From NCBI GenBank assembly GCA_963771015.1, contig CAVYRN010000002.1:68043-132042 (forward strand): a DNA stretch of 64,000 bases, written 5' to 3'. This document shows, in pieces, positions 40,520 through 49,500 of the stretch. This DNA is from CAVSJJ01 sp963771015 (GTDB lineage Bacteria > Actinomycetota > Actinomycetes > Actinomycetales > Dermatophilaceae). Within the stretch, counting starts at the first letter, position 1, and the number at the start of each line of letters is the position of its first letter. The translations under genes were made by a program, and so were the position numbers. Below the pieces are notes generated by a model. That model had not been told where the DNA came from. It did no database searches and saw only the letters and a list, made by a program, of their open reading frames with translations.

Positions 40520-42310
40520 TCAGGGCGTGAGCGGGAAGCTGCCGGCCGCCGTGACGATGTCCTCCTGGTTGATCGCCGCTGCCGGCGCGAAGTGGGCTCC
40601 GTAGAACCACACGACGTCCTGGACGTTGTTCGTGTCCGTCCACAGCGCGTGGAACTGGCCGTTCGAGCCAACGGCCAGGTCGGTGTAGTCGCCGATGAAG
40701 CCCCCGCCGAACCCGTTGCGGGTGTTGATCGGGTGCGTGCTCACCGCCTGGGTGGTCGACAGGTCGGTGACGACGTAGTCGAGCCGCGTGTTGTTGATGT
40801 AGTCCCCGAGCGTGTCGCAGCTGATCCGGCCGACCGGCGGCGGCGGTCCCGCCGCACAGGTCTGCCACGGCGAGACGACGTCACCACGGTAGGCGCCGAA
40901 GTACACGTGCCCGTCGAGGCCCACGCCGACCGCGGGGAAGGCATCCTCGACCGGCCCGGTGGACGACGGGGCCAACAGCGTGCCACCGCCCGGCTGGCTC
41001 ACCGGGTAGCCCTCCGCCGTCCGGCTGGCCGCCGGGAAGACCCGCGCGGGGGCGGTCCATGTGGAACCACCGTCGGACGACATGCTGTAGACCGCCGTCG
41101 ACGCGCCGCCCGTCATGGTCGTCCACGTCGCGTAGAGGTCGCCGTTGGGTGCAGCAGCCGCGGCCGGGAAGCTGTTCATCCGGAAGGACGCGTCGTGCAG
41201 CCCCGCCGTGTCGTGCAGCGTCGAGATCGCGACCGGCTTGCCCCACGAGGCACCGCCGTCGGTGGACTTGACGACGTACGTCGAGTCGAGCGCCGCCTTC
41301 CGGGTCGCCCCCTCGAAGAAGACGTAGAGGCTGCCGTCGGGACCGACGACCGGGCGCGAGCCCTGGTCGTACTTGACGTTCCCGACGATGGACGTGGGCG
41401 CGGTGAAGGTGCGGCCGCCGTCGCTGGAGGAGGCGAAGAAGATCGGCGACTGGACGTAGGCGCCGGTCCCGGCGCTGAAGACGAAGCGCGTCCAGGTGAC
41501 GTAGACCCGGTCCCGGTACGGGCTGCTCGGGTGCGAGTCCGCGGCGATCCACTCCTTGTCGTTGAAGATCGACGGTGACGTCGTCGGGTTGATGAAGGTC
41601 GGCGCGCTCCAGCCGAGCTGCCCGGCTGCGTCGAAGGTGCCGCGGTTGACGGTCACCGTGTTCGGCGCGCTGTCGCGGTTGAAGCCCAGCCCGGCGTAGT
41701 AGACGGTGCCGCGGCTGTCGAACGCCAGGGCGGGGTCGCCGCCGGCGTCGTACTGGCCACCGGCGAGCCGGGTCACCCCGGGGATGAGAGTGCCGAGGTG
41801 GGCGGGGTCGCTCGAGGTGCAGCACCACGACGCGCCGCCGTCGTTGGAGAAGTACGTGCCCGAGTAGCCGTCGCCGAGGGCGCTACACGGGGTCCCGTCG
41901 ATCGTGCAGGCCCAGGTGCGCGCGACGTAGTCGTTGGCGCTGGCGACGATCCGGTTCGGGTTGTTCGGGTCGACCGCGATGGCCGTCTCGTTCTGCGGCG
42001 CACCCGCGGTGTCCTGGTTGACCGTGACGGCGGGCGCCTGGACCGAGGTTCCGTCCAGCGGGCTGCTCGGAACGATGTTCGGCACGCTGACCGGGTCGGT
42101 GGGGGCCGAGCCCTCCTCGGCCTCCTTCTCGACGTATGCCGAGAACCTGACCTGCAGCCCGGCCGTCCCGCGGAGCGAGGCGACCTTGCCGGCCAGGGTC
42201 GAGGTGTCGTACCTCGGGGAGCCGGCCTGGACGGCGGCGTCTGCGGGAGCACCCCACAGGACCGCTGTGGCCAGCGCGGTGCCGGCGGCCAAGAACACAG
42301 ACTTTCTCAC
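40520..42310 (-). CDS. secreted sialidase-like (BNR/Asp-box) protein
   Basis: A 596-residue secreted protein. The GTG at 42310 has an AGGAGG six bases upstream and gives a clean signal peptide (VRKSVFLAAGTALATAVLWG, cleavage near ADAA). At least four Asp-box motifs mark a six-bladed propeller: SNDGGASW, SSDGGRTF, STDGGASW and SSDGGSTW. The first blade begins ETAIAVDPNNPNRIVASAN. Catalytic residues of true sialidases (Arg triad, Tyr) are not obvious, so it may bind rather than cleave glycans. An iron box lies 83 bases upstream of the start, suggesting expression when iron is scarce. No sorting motif is seen. Confidence 0.85.
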   Translation of the reverse strand: MRKSVFLAAGTALATAVLWGAPADAAVQAGSPRYDTSTLAGKVASLRGTAGLQVRFSAYVEKEAEEGSAPTDPVSVPNIVPSSPLDGTSVQAPAVTVNQDTAGAPQNETAIAVDPNNPNRIVASANDYVARTWACTIDGTPCSALGDGYSGTYFSNDGGASWCCTSSDPAHLGTLIPGVTRLAGGQYDAGGDPALAFDSRGTVYYAGLGFNRDSAPNTVTVNRGTFDAAGQLGWSAPTFINPTTSPSIFNDKEWIAADSHPSSPYRDRVYVTWTRFVFSAGTGAYVQSPIFFASSSDGGRTFTAPTSIVGNVKYDQGSRPVVGPDGSLYVFFEGATRKAALDSTYVVKSTDGGASWGKPVAISTLHDTAGLHDASFRMNSFPAAAAAPNGDLYATWTTMTGGASTAVYSMSSDGGSTWTAPARVFPAASRTAEGYPVSQPGGGTLLAPSSTGPVEDAFPAVGVGLDGHVYFGAYRGDVVSPWQTCAAGPPPPVGRISCDTLGDYINNTRLDYVVTDLSTTQAVSTHPINTRNGFGGGFIGDYTDLAVGSNGQFHALWTDTNNVQDVVWFYGAHFAPAAAINQEDIVTAAGSFPLTP

Positions 42311-42392
42311 GGACGACCTCCTACAGGTGATGTGGAGGCGGCGGGGTACCGGGGCGACTCTGGTCGCTGTGCCACGGTGACGTCCGTCGCAG

Positions 42393-42411
42393 TTAGGTAA
42401 GACGAACCTAA
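42393..42411 (-). promoter_or_regulatory. DtxR/IdeR-type iron box
   Basis: TTAGGTAAGACGAACCTAA matches the known DtxR/IdeR operator (TTAGGTTAGGCTAACCTAA) at 16 of 19 positions and keeps both TTAGGT and ACCTAA arms exactly. It lies in the promoter region of the Asp-box protein gene. IdeR represses in the presence of iron. Confidence 0.75.
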
Positions 42412-42496
42412 ACCCGCTCGGATGACCCGGCAACCGGAGCGGGAAGCCTGTGAATAGCCTTACAAACAACTGGGATTGGCTCCCTCGGCGCGCGGG

Positions 42497-43939
42497 CTAC
42501 CGCACCCGTAGCCGCCCGTCCACGCGTACCGGGACCAGCCCCGCCCCGTCGAGAAGCTCGGGCGGCAGCACCGACGCAGGAGCGTTCTGCCACGCGACCG
42601 GCCGCAGGAACCGCCGCGCCGCCGTCGACCCGACGGAGGTGTGCAGCGAGTTCGTCGCCGGCCACGGGCCGCCGTGGTGCTGGGCCCAGGCCACCTGGAC
42701 TCCGGTCGGGTACCCGCCGACGACGAGCCGCCCCGCCATCGGCGCGAGCCGGTCGAGCACCTCGCCGAGCAGCGACTCCTCCGCCGAGCCGTGGTGGACG
42801 GTCCCGGTGAGCGAGCCGCGCAGCCGGGCGAGCGCGGCATACACCTCGTCGAGCGAGCCATAGCGCGCCACCAGCGTCGTCGGGCCGAAGCACTCCTCGG
42901 CCAGGTCGTCGCGCAGCGCGTCCGCCGCCGTCTCGATGAGCGTCGGCGTGACCGTCCCGTCCTCGCCAGCGACCCCGCTGGCGACGACGCGGACCCGGTC
43001 GTCGGCGGCATACCCGCCGGTGCGTCCCTGGTATGCCGCCTGGATGCCGTCGTTGAGCAGCCGCATCCCCGCGACCCCACCGGTCGCCTCGGCCGCCGCG
43101 GTGACGAGCGCGTCGCCGGCCGATCCGGTTGGCACGAAGGCCAGTCCGGGCTTGGTGCACAGCTGGCCGCCGCGCCCGGTGAACGACGCGACGAGCCCCT
43201 GGGCGATCTCGTCCCCCCGCTCGACCGCCGCCCCGGACAGCACGATGATCGGGTTGATGCTCGACAGCTCGCCGTAGAACGGGATCGGCGTCGGCCGGGC
43301 GTTGATCCGGTCGAGCAGCGCGCGCCCGCCGCCGAGCGAGCCGGTGAACGCCACCGCACGGATGTCTTCATGCTCGACGAGCGCGATCCCGGCGTCGAAC
43401 CCGTCGATGGTGCCGAACGTGCCCTCCGGCGCCCCGACCGACGCGAGTGCGCGGGTCAGCGCCGCGGCCACGAGGCCGGACGTGCGCGGGTGCGACGGGT
43501 GGGTCTTGACGAGCACCGGGCAGCCGACGGCGAGCGCGCTGGCCGTGTCGCCGCCGGCCGTCGAGAACGCGAGCGGGAAGTTCGACGCGCCGAAGACCGC
43601 CACCGGCCCGATGGGCACGAGCATCCGGCGCAGGTCCGGCTGCCGCCCCATCGGGGTGTCCGCGGGGTGGTCGACCGCGGCCTCGAGGTAGGAGCCCTCG
43701 CGGACGACCTCGGCGAAGAACCGCCACTGGTATGCCGTCCGCGCCAGCTCGCCGCGCATCGCCGCCTCGGGCAGGTGGGACTCCTCGACCGCGGCGGTCA
43801 CGATGGCGTCGCCGTCGGCCTCGAGGGCGGTCGCGACGGCCTCGGCCGCGCGGGCCCGGTCCTCGCGTGCGGTGGCGGCCCAGGCCGGGGCGGCCGCAAC
43901 CGCCTGCGCCACAGCGGCATCCACGGTCTCGTCGCTCAT
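42497..43939 (-). CDS. aldehyde dehydrogenase, alpha-ketoglutaric-semialdehyde dehydrogenase type
   Basis: A 480-residue NADP-type aldehyde dehydrogenase resembling 2,5-dioxovalerate dehydrogenases, which finish oxidative pentose, hexarate or hydroxyproline breakdown. Blocks are GPVAVFGASNFPLAFS (cofactor fold), VAFTGSLGGGRALLD, GELSSINPIIVLS (catalytic Glu) and GRGGQLCTKPGLAFV (nucleophilic Cys). The ATG at 43939 has GGGAG five bases upstream; a GTG two codons earlier overlaps the upstream gene. Directly follows the ThDP-enzyme gene, so they form an operon. Confidence 0.87.
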   Translation of the reverse strand: MSDETVDAAVAQAVAAAPAWAATAREDRARAAEAVATALEADGDAIVTAAVEESHLPEAAMRGELARTAYQWRFFAEVVREGSYLEAAVDHPADTPMGRQPDLRRMLVPIGPVAVFGASNFPLAFSTAGGDTASALAVGCPVLVKTHPSHPRTSGLVAAALTRALASVGAPEGTFGTIDGFDAGIALVEHEDIRAVAFTGSLGGGRALLDRINARPTPIPFYGELSSINPIIVLSGAAVERGDEIAQGLVASFTGRGGQLCTKPGLAFVPTGSAGDALVTAAAEATGGVAGMRLLNDGIQAAYQGRTGGYAADDRVRVVASGVAGEDGTVTPTLIETAADALRDDLAEECFGPTTLVARYGSLDEVYAALARLRGSLTGTVHHGSAEESLLGEVLDRLAPMAGRLVVGGYPTGVQVAWAQHHGGPWPATNSLHTSVGSTAARRFLRPVAWQNAPASVLPPELLDGAGLVPVRVDGRLRVR

Positions 43940-43941
43940 CG

Positions 43942-45627
43942 TCACTCCCGTTCCTCGTTCCCGAGCTCGTCGTCGTACATCGCCGCCGAGATCTGCTCGG
44001 GGTCGGTGGGCACGACGATGACGGTGGCCCGAACGGACCCTAGCGCCGCGGCGAAGGCCGCCTCGAACTCCGCCACCGACCCGACCCGCACCCCGTCGAC
44101 GCCGAGCGAGCGCGCGAGCCCGGCGAGGTCGGTCTCGCCGAGCGCGGTGGCGACCGGCCGGCCGGGATACCGCCGCTCCTGGTGCATCCGGATCGTCCCG
44201 TACGTCGCGTTGTCGAAGACGACGAGCGTGAACGCGATCCCCTCCCGCGCCGCCGTCTGCAGCTCGTTCGCCGTCATGAGGAACCCGCCGTCGCCGGCCG
44301 TGCCGATGACGAGCCGGTCCGGGCGGGCGAGCCTGGCGCCGAGGCAGGCCGGGACGGCATACCCCATCGCCCCGGACACCGGCGCGACGAAGGTGCCCTC
44401 CTCGTGGACGGGGAGGTAGCGCGAGGCGTAGGAGGAGAAGTTGCCCGCGTCGGTGACGACGACCGAGCCGCGCGGGATGAGCCGGCGCATCGCCGCGTGG
44501 ACGGCGAACTGGTCGACGTAGCCGTCACGTACGGGTCGCGGCGTCGGCGTCGACTGGCGGACCCAGGCGGCATGCCGCTGCCGCGCCCACTCGACGCGGG
44601 CCCGGGTGTGCGTCGGGCTGGGGGCGCCGGCGCCGAAGTCGAGGAGCGCGTCGATGAACGAGTCGGCGGTCGACAGGATGCCTCGCCCGCGGCCGTGGGG
44701 CTCCAGGCGGCCGGCGTCGAGGTAGACGTGGACGACGTCGGTGCCGGGGGTGGGCAGGGTGTAGCCGGCGGTCGTGTTCTCGTCGAGCCGGTCGCCGAGG
44801 ACGACCCAGAGGTCGGCCTGGCGCAGGGTCTGCGTGACGCAGGGCAGGATGCCGAGGCCGGCATGGCCGACGTAGAGCTCGTGGTCGTTGGGGAAGGCGT
44901 CGGGCCGCCGCCAGATCGCGGTGACGGGGACATGCTCTCGCTCGGCGAGCTCGGCGAGCCTGGTGGCCGCGCGGGTGGCGATGACGTCCATCCCGGCGAG
45001 GATGAGCGGGCGCTCGGCTTCTTGGATGAGCCGGAGGACCTCGGCGGCGTCGTGCCGGCTCGCGTGCGGTCGGGCCGGGGTGAGTGGCTCGTATGCCGCG
45101 GGCGTCACCTCGGTGGTGAGCAGGTCCTCACGGAAGGCGACCGCGGTGGGGCCCGGCCGACCCTCGAGGGCGAGGCGGGCGGCGGCATACGTGATGTCAC
45201 CGAGGGTGGCCGGGTCGGTGGGCTCGACGGCCCACTTCGTCGTGGCGCCGAGGAAGGTCTCGAGGTCGATCTCCTGGAAGGCCTCGCGGTGCCGGGCGTC
45301 GGTGGAGACCTGGCCGATGAGGGCGAGCACCGGTGAGGAGTCCTGGAGGGCGGTGTGGATGCCGACGGCGAGGTTGGCGGCGCCGACCGCGCGGGTGGCC
45401 AGGCAGGCGGCGGGTCGGCGGGAGACCTTGGCGTAGGCCTCGGCGGCGAAGGCCGCGCCACCTTCGTGGCGGGTGGCGATGGTGCGGATGGCCGGGTCGT
45501 CGCGGAGCTCGTCGAGGATCGCGAGGAAGCTCTCGCCCGGCACCGTGAACGCGTGGTCCACGCCGGCGGCGCGCAGTGCGGCGACGACGGTGCGGGCGGC
45601 GGGTACGGACTCGACGCGCTCGGTCAT
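43942..45627 (-). CDS. thiamine diphosphate-dependent enzyme, acetolactate synthase-like
   Basis: A 561-residue three-domain ThDP enzyme. The PYR domain has TRHEGGAAFAAEAYAKVS with the cofactor-activating Glu; the PP domain has GDGGFLMTANELQTAAREGI, then TLVVFDNATYGTIRMHQERR. It differs from biosynthetic IlvB and is closer to catabolic decarboxylases or carboligases. Co-transcribed with a ketoglutarate-semialdehyde-type dehydrogenase, so the pair may convert a 2-keto acid to an aldehyde and then to an acid. The substrate is not known, and no transporter or regulator is adjacent to narrow it. Confidence 0.82.
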   Translation of the reverse strand: MTERVESVPAARTVVAALRAAGVDHAFTVPGESFLAILDELRDDPAIRTIATRHEGGAAFAAEAYAKVSRRPAACLATRAVGAANLAVGIHTALQDSSPVLALIGQVSTDARHREAFQEIDLETFLGATTKWAVEPTDPATLGDITYAAARLALEGRPGPTAVAFREDLLTTEVTPAAYEPLTPARPHASRHDAAEVLRLIQEAERPLILAGMDVIATRAATRLAELAEREHVPVTAIWRRPDAFPNDHELYVGHAGLGILPCVTQTLRQADLWVVLGDRLDENTTAGYTLPTPGTDVVHVYLDAGRLEPHGRGRGILSTADSFIDALLDFGAGAPSPTHTRARVEWARQRHAAWVRQSTPTPRPVRDGYVDQFAVHAAMRRLIPRGSVVVTDAGNFSSYASRYLPVHEEGTFVAPVSGAMGYAVPACLGARLARPDRLVIGTAGDGGFLMTANELQTAAREGIAFTLVVFDNATYGTIRMHQERRYPGRPVATALGETDLAGLARSLGVDGVRVGSVAEFEAAFAAALGSVRATVIVVPTDPEQISAAMYDDELGNEERE

Positions 45628-45714
45628 GGACGCAACTCTTCCACCGTTGGCGGACCGCGCCCTGGGATGTCCCTGTGCGCAGAACGGGAAAGGCGCAGCC
45701 CCTGGGTCGGATCG

Positions 45715-46500
45715 CTAGGGGGTGCCGAAGTCCTGCGTCCAGTAGTGGCCGTAGGACCCGCCTCGGGCGTAGCCGACGCCGAGGTCCTTCAGGCCGCAGT
45801 TGAGGATGTTGGCACGGTGGCCCGAGCTGCCCATCCAGGCCTTGACGACGGCGGCGGCCGTGGGCTGGCCGGCGGCGATGTTCTCGGCGGCCTGGCGGTA
45901 GGAGTAGCCGGCCGCCTTGATCCGGTCGAAGGCGGTCCGGCCGTCGAGGCTCGTGTGGCTGAAGTAGCCGTGGTCGCGCATGTCGGTGCTGTGCGCCTGG
46001 GCGGCCGAGGCGAGCTTCGTGTTCCACCGAAGGGCGACGCAGCCCACCTTGGCGCGTTCGACGTTGGTGAGCCGCAGGACCTCGCGAGCTGGGGTCGTCG
46101 TGGCCGGCGGCGGGGGCGGCGGCTTCGTCGTCGGCGCGGCGGGCGGCTTCGTCGACGGCGAGGGCTTGCTCGTGCGCGTCGCTGTCGACGGGCGGGGCGC
46201 GGTCGCGCGGGTCGTCGCGCTCGGGGTCGTTGTCGGGGGCGAGGGCGTCGCTGTCGGCGTCGGGCTCGGCGGCGTCGCGGGTTCACCTGTATGGCTCGCG
46301 TCCGCGGAGGTATGCCGCGTGGCTGCGGCCGTGCCCGTCGCGCCCTCGCCGTCGTGCCACCGCACCGCGAGCGCCGACCCCGCGACGACCAGGACGAGCG
46401 CCACCGCGGCGGCCACGATCGCGCGCCTGCCCCGCCATCGGCCGCGGGGACCGGGCGCCGCGGGCAGCGGCGGGGGCCCGCTGGGCGACGTCGGGGTCAT
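45715..46500 (-). CDS. membrane-anchored CAP (SCP/PR1) domain protein
   Basis: A 261-residue protein. A basic N-terminus precedes one membrane helix (AIVAAAVALVLVVAGSALAV), then a long Pro/Thr/Ser linker typical of a cell-wall-spanning region, then a CAP domain from about residue 138: LRLTNVERAKVGCVALRW, HSTDMRDHGYFSHTS, AAENIAAGQPTAAAVV and HRANILNCGLKDLGVGYA. The two Cys probably form a disulphide. Bacterial CAP proteins are extracellular and of uncertain activity. ATG at 46500; it lies between a catabolic operon and the giant surface protein. Confidence 0.9.
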   Translation of the reverse strand: MTPTSPSGPPPLPAAPGPRGRWRGRRAIVAAAVALVLVVAGSALAVRWHDGEGATGTAAATRHTSADASHTGEPATPPSPTPTATPSPPTTTPSATTRATAPRPSTATRTSKPSPSTKPPAAPTTKPPPPPPATTTPAREVLRLTNVERAKVGCVALRWNTKLASAAQAHSTDMRDHGYFSHTSLDGRTAFDRIKAAGYSYRQAAENIAAGQPTAAAVVKAWMGSSGHRANILNCGLKDLGVGYARGGSYGHYWTQDFGTP

Positions 46501-46540
46501 CGCAGCGATGGTAGTCGCGGCGGCGCGGGCGAGGCCCCGG

Positions 46541-49500
46541 TCAGCTCACGCCGGGGTGCCACCTCCGCCGCCGCCCGAGCAGGACGAGGATGAGGCCGAG
46601 CAGCACCAGCGCCAGTCCGACGAACCCCACCCGCGCGTCGAAGCCGGTGAACGCCAGGCCCGGCGCCGCCGCCAGGGTGTCGGAGACGGCCGCGGCGTTG
46701 TTGCTCGCGACGAGGTCGCCGCTGCCCGCGTCGACCGTGGCCCCGAGGCGCACGGCGCCACCCGGTCCGGCGGTCACCTGGCCGAGCACCTCGATGGGCG
46801 GCAGGGACTCCCCGGGCAGCAGGTCGACGTCGGTGACGCAGGTGATGGTGTTGTCCTGCACCGGGTCACAGGTCCACGAGCTACCCGAGGCGGACGTCAG
46901 CCGGAGGCCGTCCTCGGGGGTCAGCACCACGGTGACCGGGTCGCGGTAGGGGGAGGGCCCATGGTTGGTCACCACGGCGGTGTAGGTCACCGGGCCACCG
47001 GTCGTCAGCGGGCCCGGCCTGCGGGCGAGGGTGATGCCGAGGTCGTAGCGCGGCGTGACGCTCGCCGGGTCGGTGGCGGCGTCGTTCGACGGGTCCGTGT
47101 CGCTGCTGTCGGTCGAGACGGTCGCGGTGTTCGTCGCGTCGCCCTCCAGGGCGGTCACCGTGGCGGTCACCGTGGCGACGGTGGCCGCGGGCCCGACCGG
47201 GAGGAGCGCCCTTGTGCACTCCAGGGCATGGTCGGTCAGCGTGCAGCTCCAGCCCTCGGCAGCCTCGACCTGGACGTCGCTCACAGCGGCGGGCAGGGTG
47301 TCGGTCACGCTCACCGCGTCGGCGGCGCTCGGTCCGGCGTTCGCCGCGGCGATCGTCCAGGTCACCGTGCCACCGGGGGTGAGGACGCCCGGCGCATGGC
47401 TCTTGGTCACCGACAGGTCGGCGACCGAGCTCATCGCGTCGGCGTCGGTCGCGGTGTTGTTCGAGGGGTCGATCTCGGGCACCCCGGTCGGCGTCACCGT
47501 GACGGTGTTCGTCAGCGTGCCCCGGTAGTCGGGCTGCACCGTGCCCGTCGCGGTGAGGACGGCCGAGTCGCCCTGGGCGAGGGTCAGCCCCGTCCAGTCC
47601 CCGGTCACCGGGTCGAAGACGCCGCTGTCGGCGCTGAACGCCACGGAGTCCATGCCGGCCGGGACCGGGTCGGTGACGTGCATCCCGGTGACCTGCGCCG
47701 GACCGTTGTTGGTGACGGTGATCGTCCACGTCGTGCTCTCGCCGGCGACGACCTGGGTGGTGCCGTTGGACTTCGTCACCGCGAGGTCGGCCCCCACGGC
47801 GTCGGTGTCGGTGGCCGTGTTGTTCGCCGGGGTCGGGTCGGACCCGTTCGTCCCGTCGTCGGCGGCCGTGGCCGTGTTGGTCACCTGGTCGGTGCCGGCG
47901 GGCAGCGGGTCGTTGACGCTCACCCGGACGGTGAACGTCCGCAAGGCGCCGGCGGCGAGGTCGAACGCCGGCCAGGTCAGCGTCCGGCCGGACACCGAGG
48001 CTCCATCGCCGGCGACGAGGGTGAGGTTCGCGTCGAGGGTGTCGCTGGCGACGACCCCGGTGGCGTCCTGGTCGCCGACGTTGGCGACGGTCACGGCATA
48101 CGTCAGGGCCTGGCCGGGGGCCGCCTCGGTGACCGAGTCGGTCTTGGTCACCCGCAGGTCGGGCTGGGCGGTGACGGTGTCGGTGTCGGTCGCCGTGTTC
48201 TTGGAGTCGACGACGTCGCCCCCGGGCCCGTCGTCGACGGTCACCGAGTTCGTCACCTGCTCCAGGCCGGCGGGCACGGCGTCGGCGAGCTTGAGGACCA
48301 GGTGCAGCACGACGACGCTGCCGGGGTTGCCCGGCGCCCCACCCGCGAGGGCGGGCAGCGTCCACGTGACGGTGGACCCGCTGACGTCACCACCGCCGGC
48401 ATCGACGACCGACAGGTGCGCCGGGACCGTGTCGGTGACGACGACGTTCGTCGTGTCGACGTTGCCGAGGTTGGACACGGTGATCGTGTAGTCCGTCGTG
48501 GCACCGGGCACCAGGGCGGTGGCGCCGTCGTCCTTGGTGACGAGCAGGTCGGGCACGTCACTCGCGCCGACCGGGTCGGTGTCGGTGGCACTGTTGTCGG
48601 CCGGGGTCGGGTCGGTCCCGTTCGTGCCGTCGTCGGCGGCGGTCGCGGTGTTGCTGATCTGGGTCGTCCCGGCGGGCAGCGGGTTGCGGACGGTCGCGGT
48701 CACCGTGACGGTCGAGCTGTCACCCGCCGCGAGGTCGCCGATGTCCCACCGCAGGGCGCCGGTTCCGGCGTCGTAGGTGGCGGTTCCGGTGTGGGTGACG
48801 CCGGCCCGGTCGAACAGGGCGGGGATCGTGTCGGCGATGTGCACCCCGGTCGCGTCCTGGTTGCCGTTGTTCGTCACGGTGATGCTGTACGTCGTCGTGA
48901 GGCCGGGGCTGAGGGTGCTCATCCCGTTGTCCTTCGTCACGGCGAGGTCCGGGGCCGCCTGGACCGTGTCGGTGTCGGTGGCCTTCACGCCGCCGGCCGG
49001 GGTGCCCTCGGGGTCGGTCACGGTGACGGCGTTGGTGATGTCGGTCAGGCCCGCGGGGACGGCGGCGTCGACCCTCACGACGACGGTGAACGTCGTCGGC
49101 ACGCCCACCCGTACGGTCACGCCACTCCACGTGAGCGTGTCACCGCTGACGGAGGGGCTGCCGGTCGCGGACTGCAGCGTCGTGTGCGCCGGCAGCGTGT
49201 CGACGACGGTGGCGGCCGAGGTGTCCTGGTCACCGGTGTTGGTGACCGTGACGAGGTAGGTCAGGGACTGCCCGGGGGTCGCCGTCGAGGCGCCGTCGGT
49301 CTTCGTCACAGCGAGCCGCGGCGCCGCGGTGACGGGGTTCGTCGCGGTGTCGGTGTTGTCGGCCGGGGTCGGGTCGGGCCCGTTCGTGCCGTCGTCCGCC
49401 ACGGTCCCCCGGTTGGTGACCTGCTCGATGCCGGCGCCGAGCGGGGAGTCGACCTGCACGGTGAGGGTGCGGTCGGCGGTGGCGCCGGCGGCGAGGTTCA

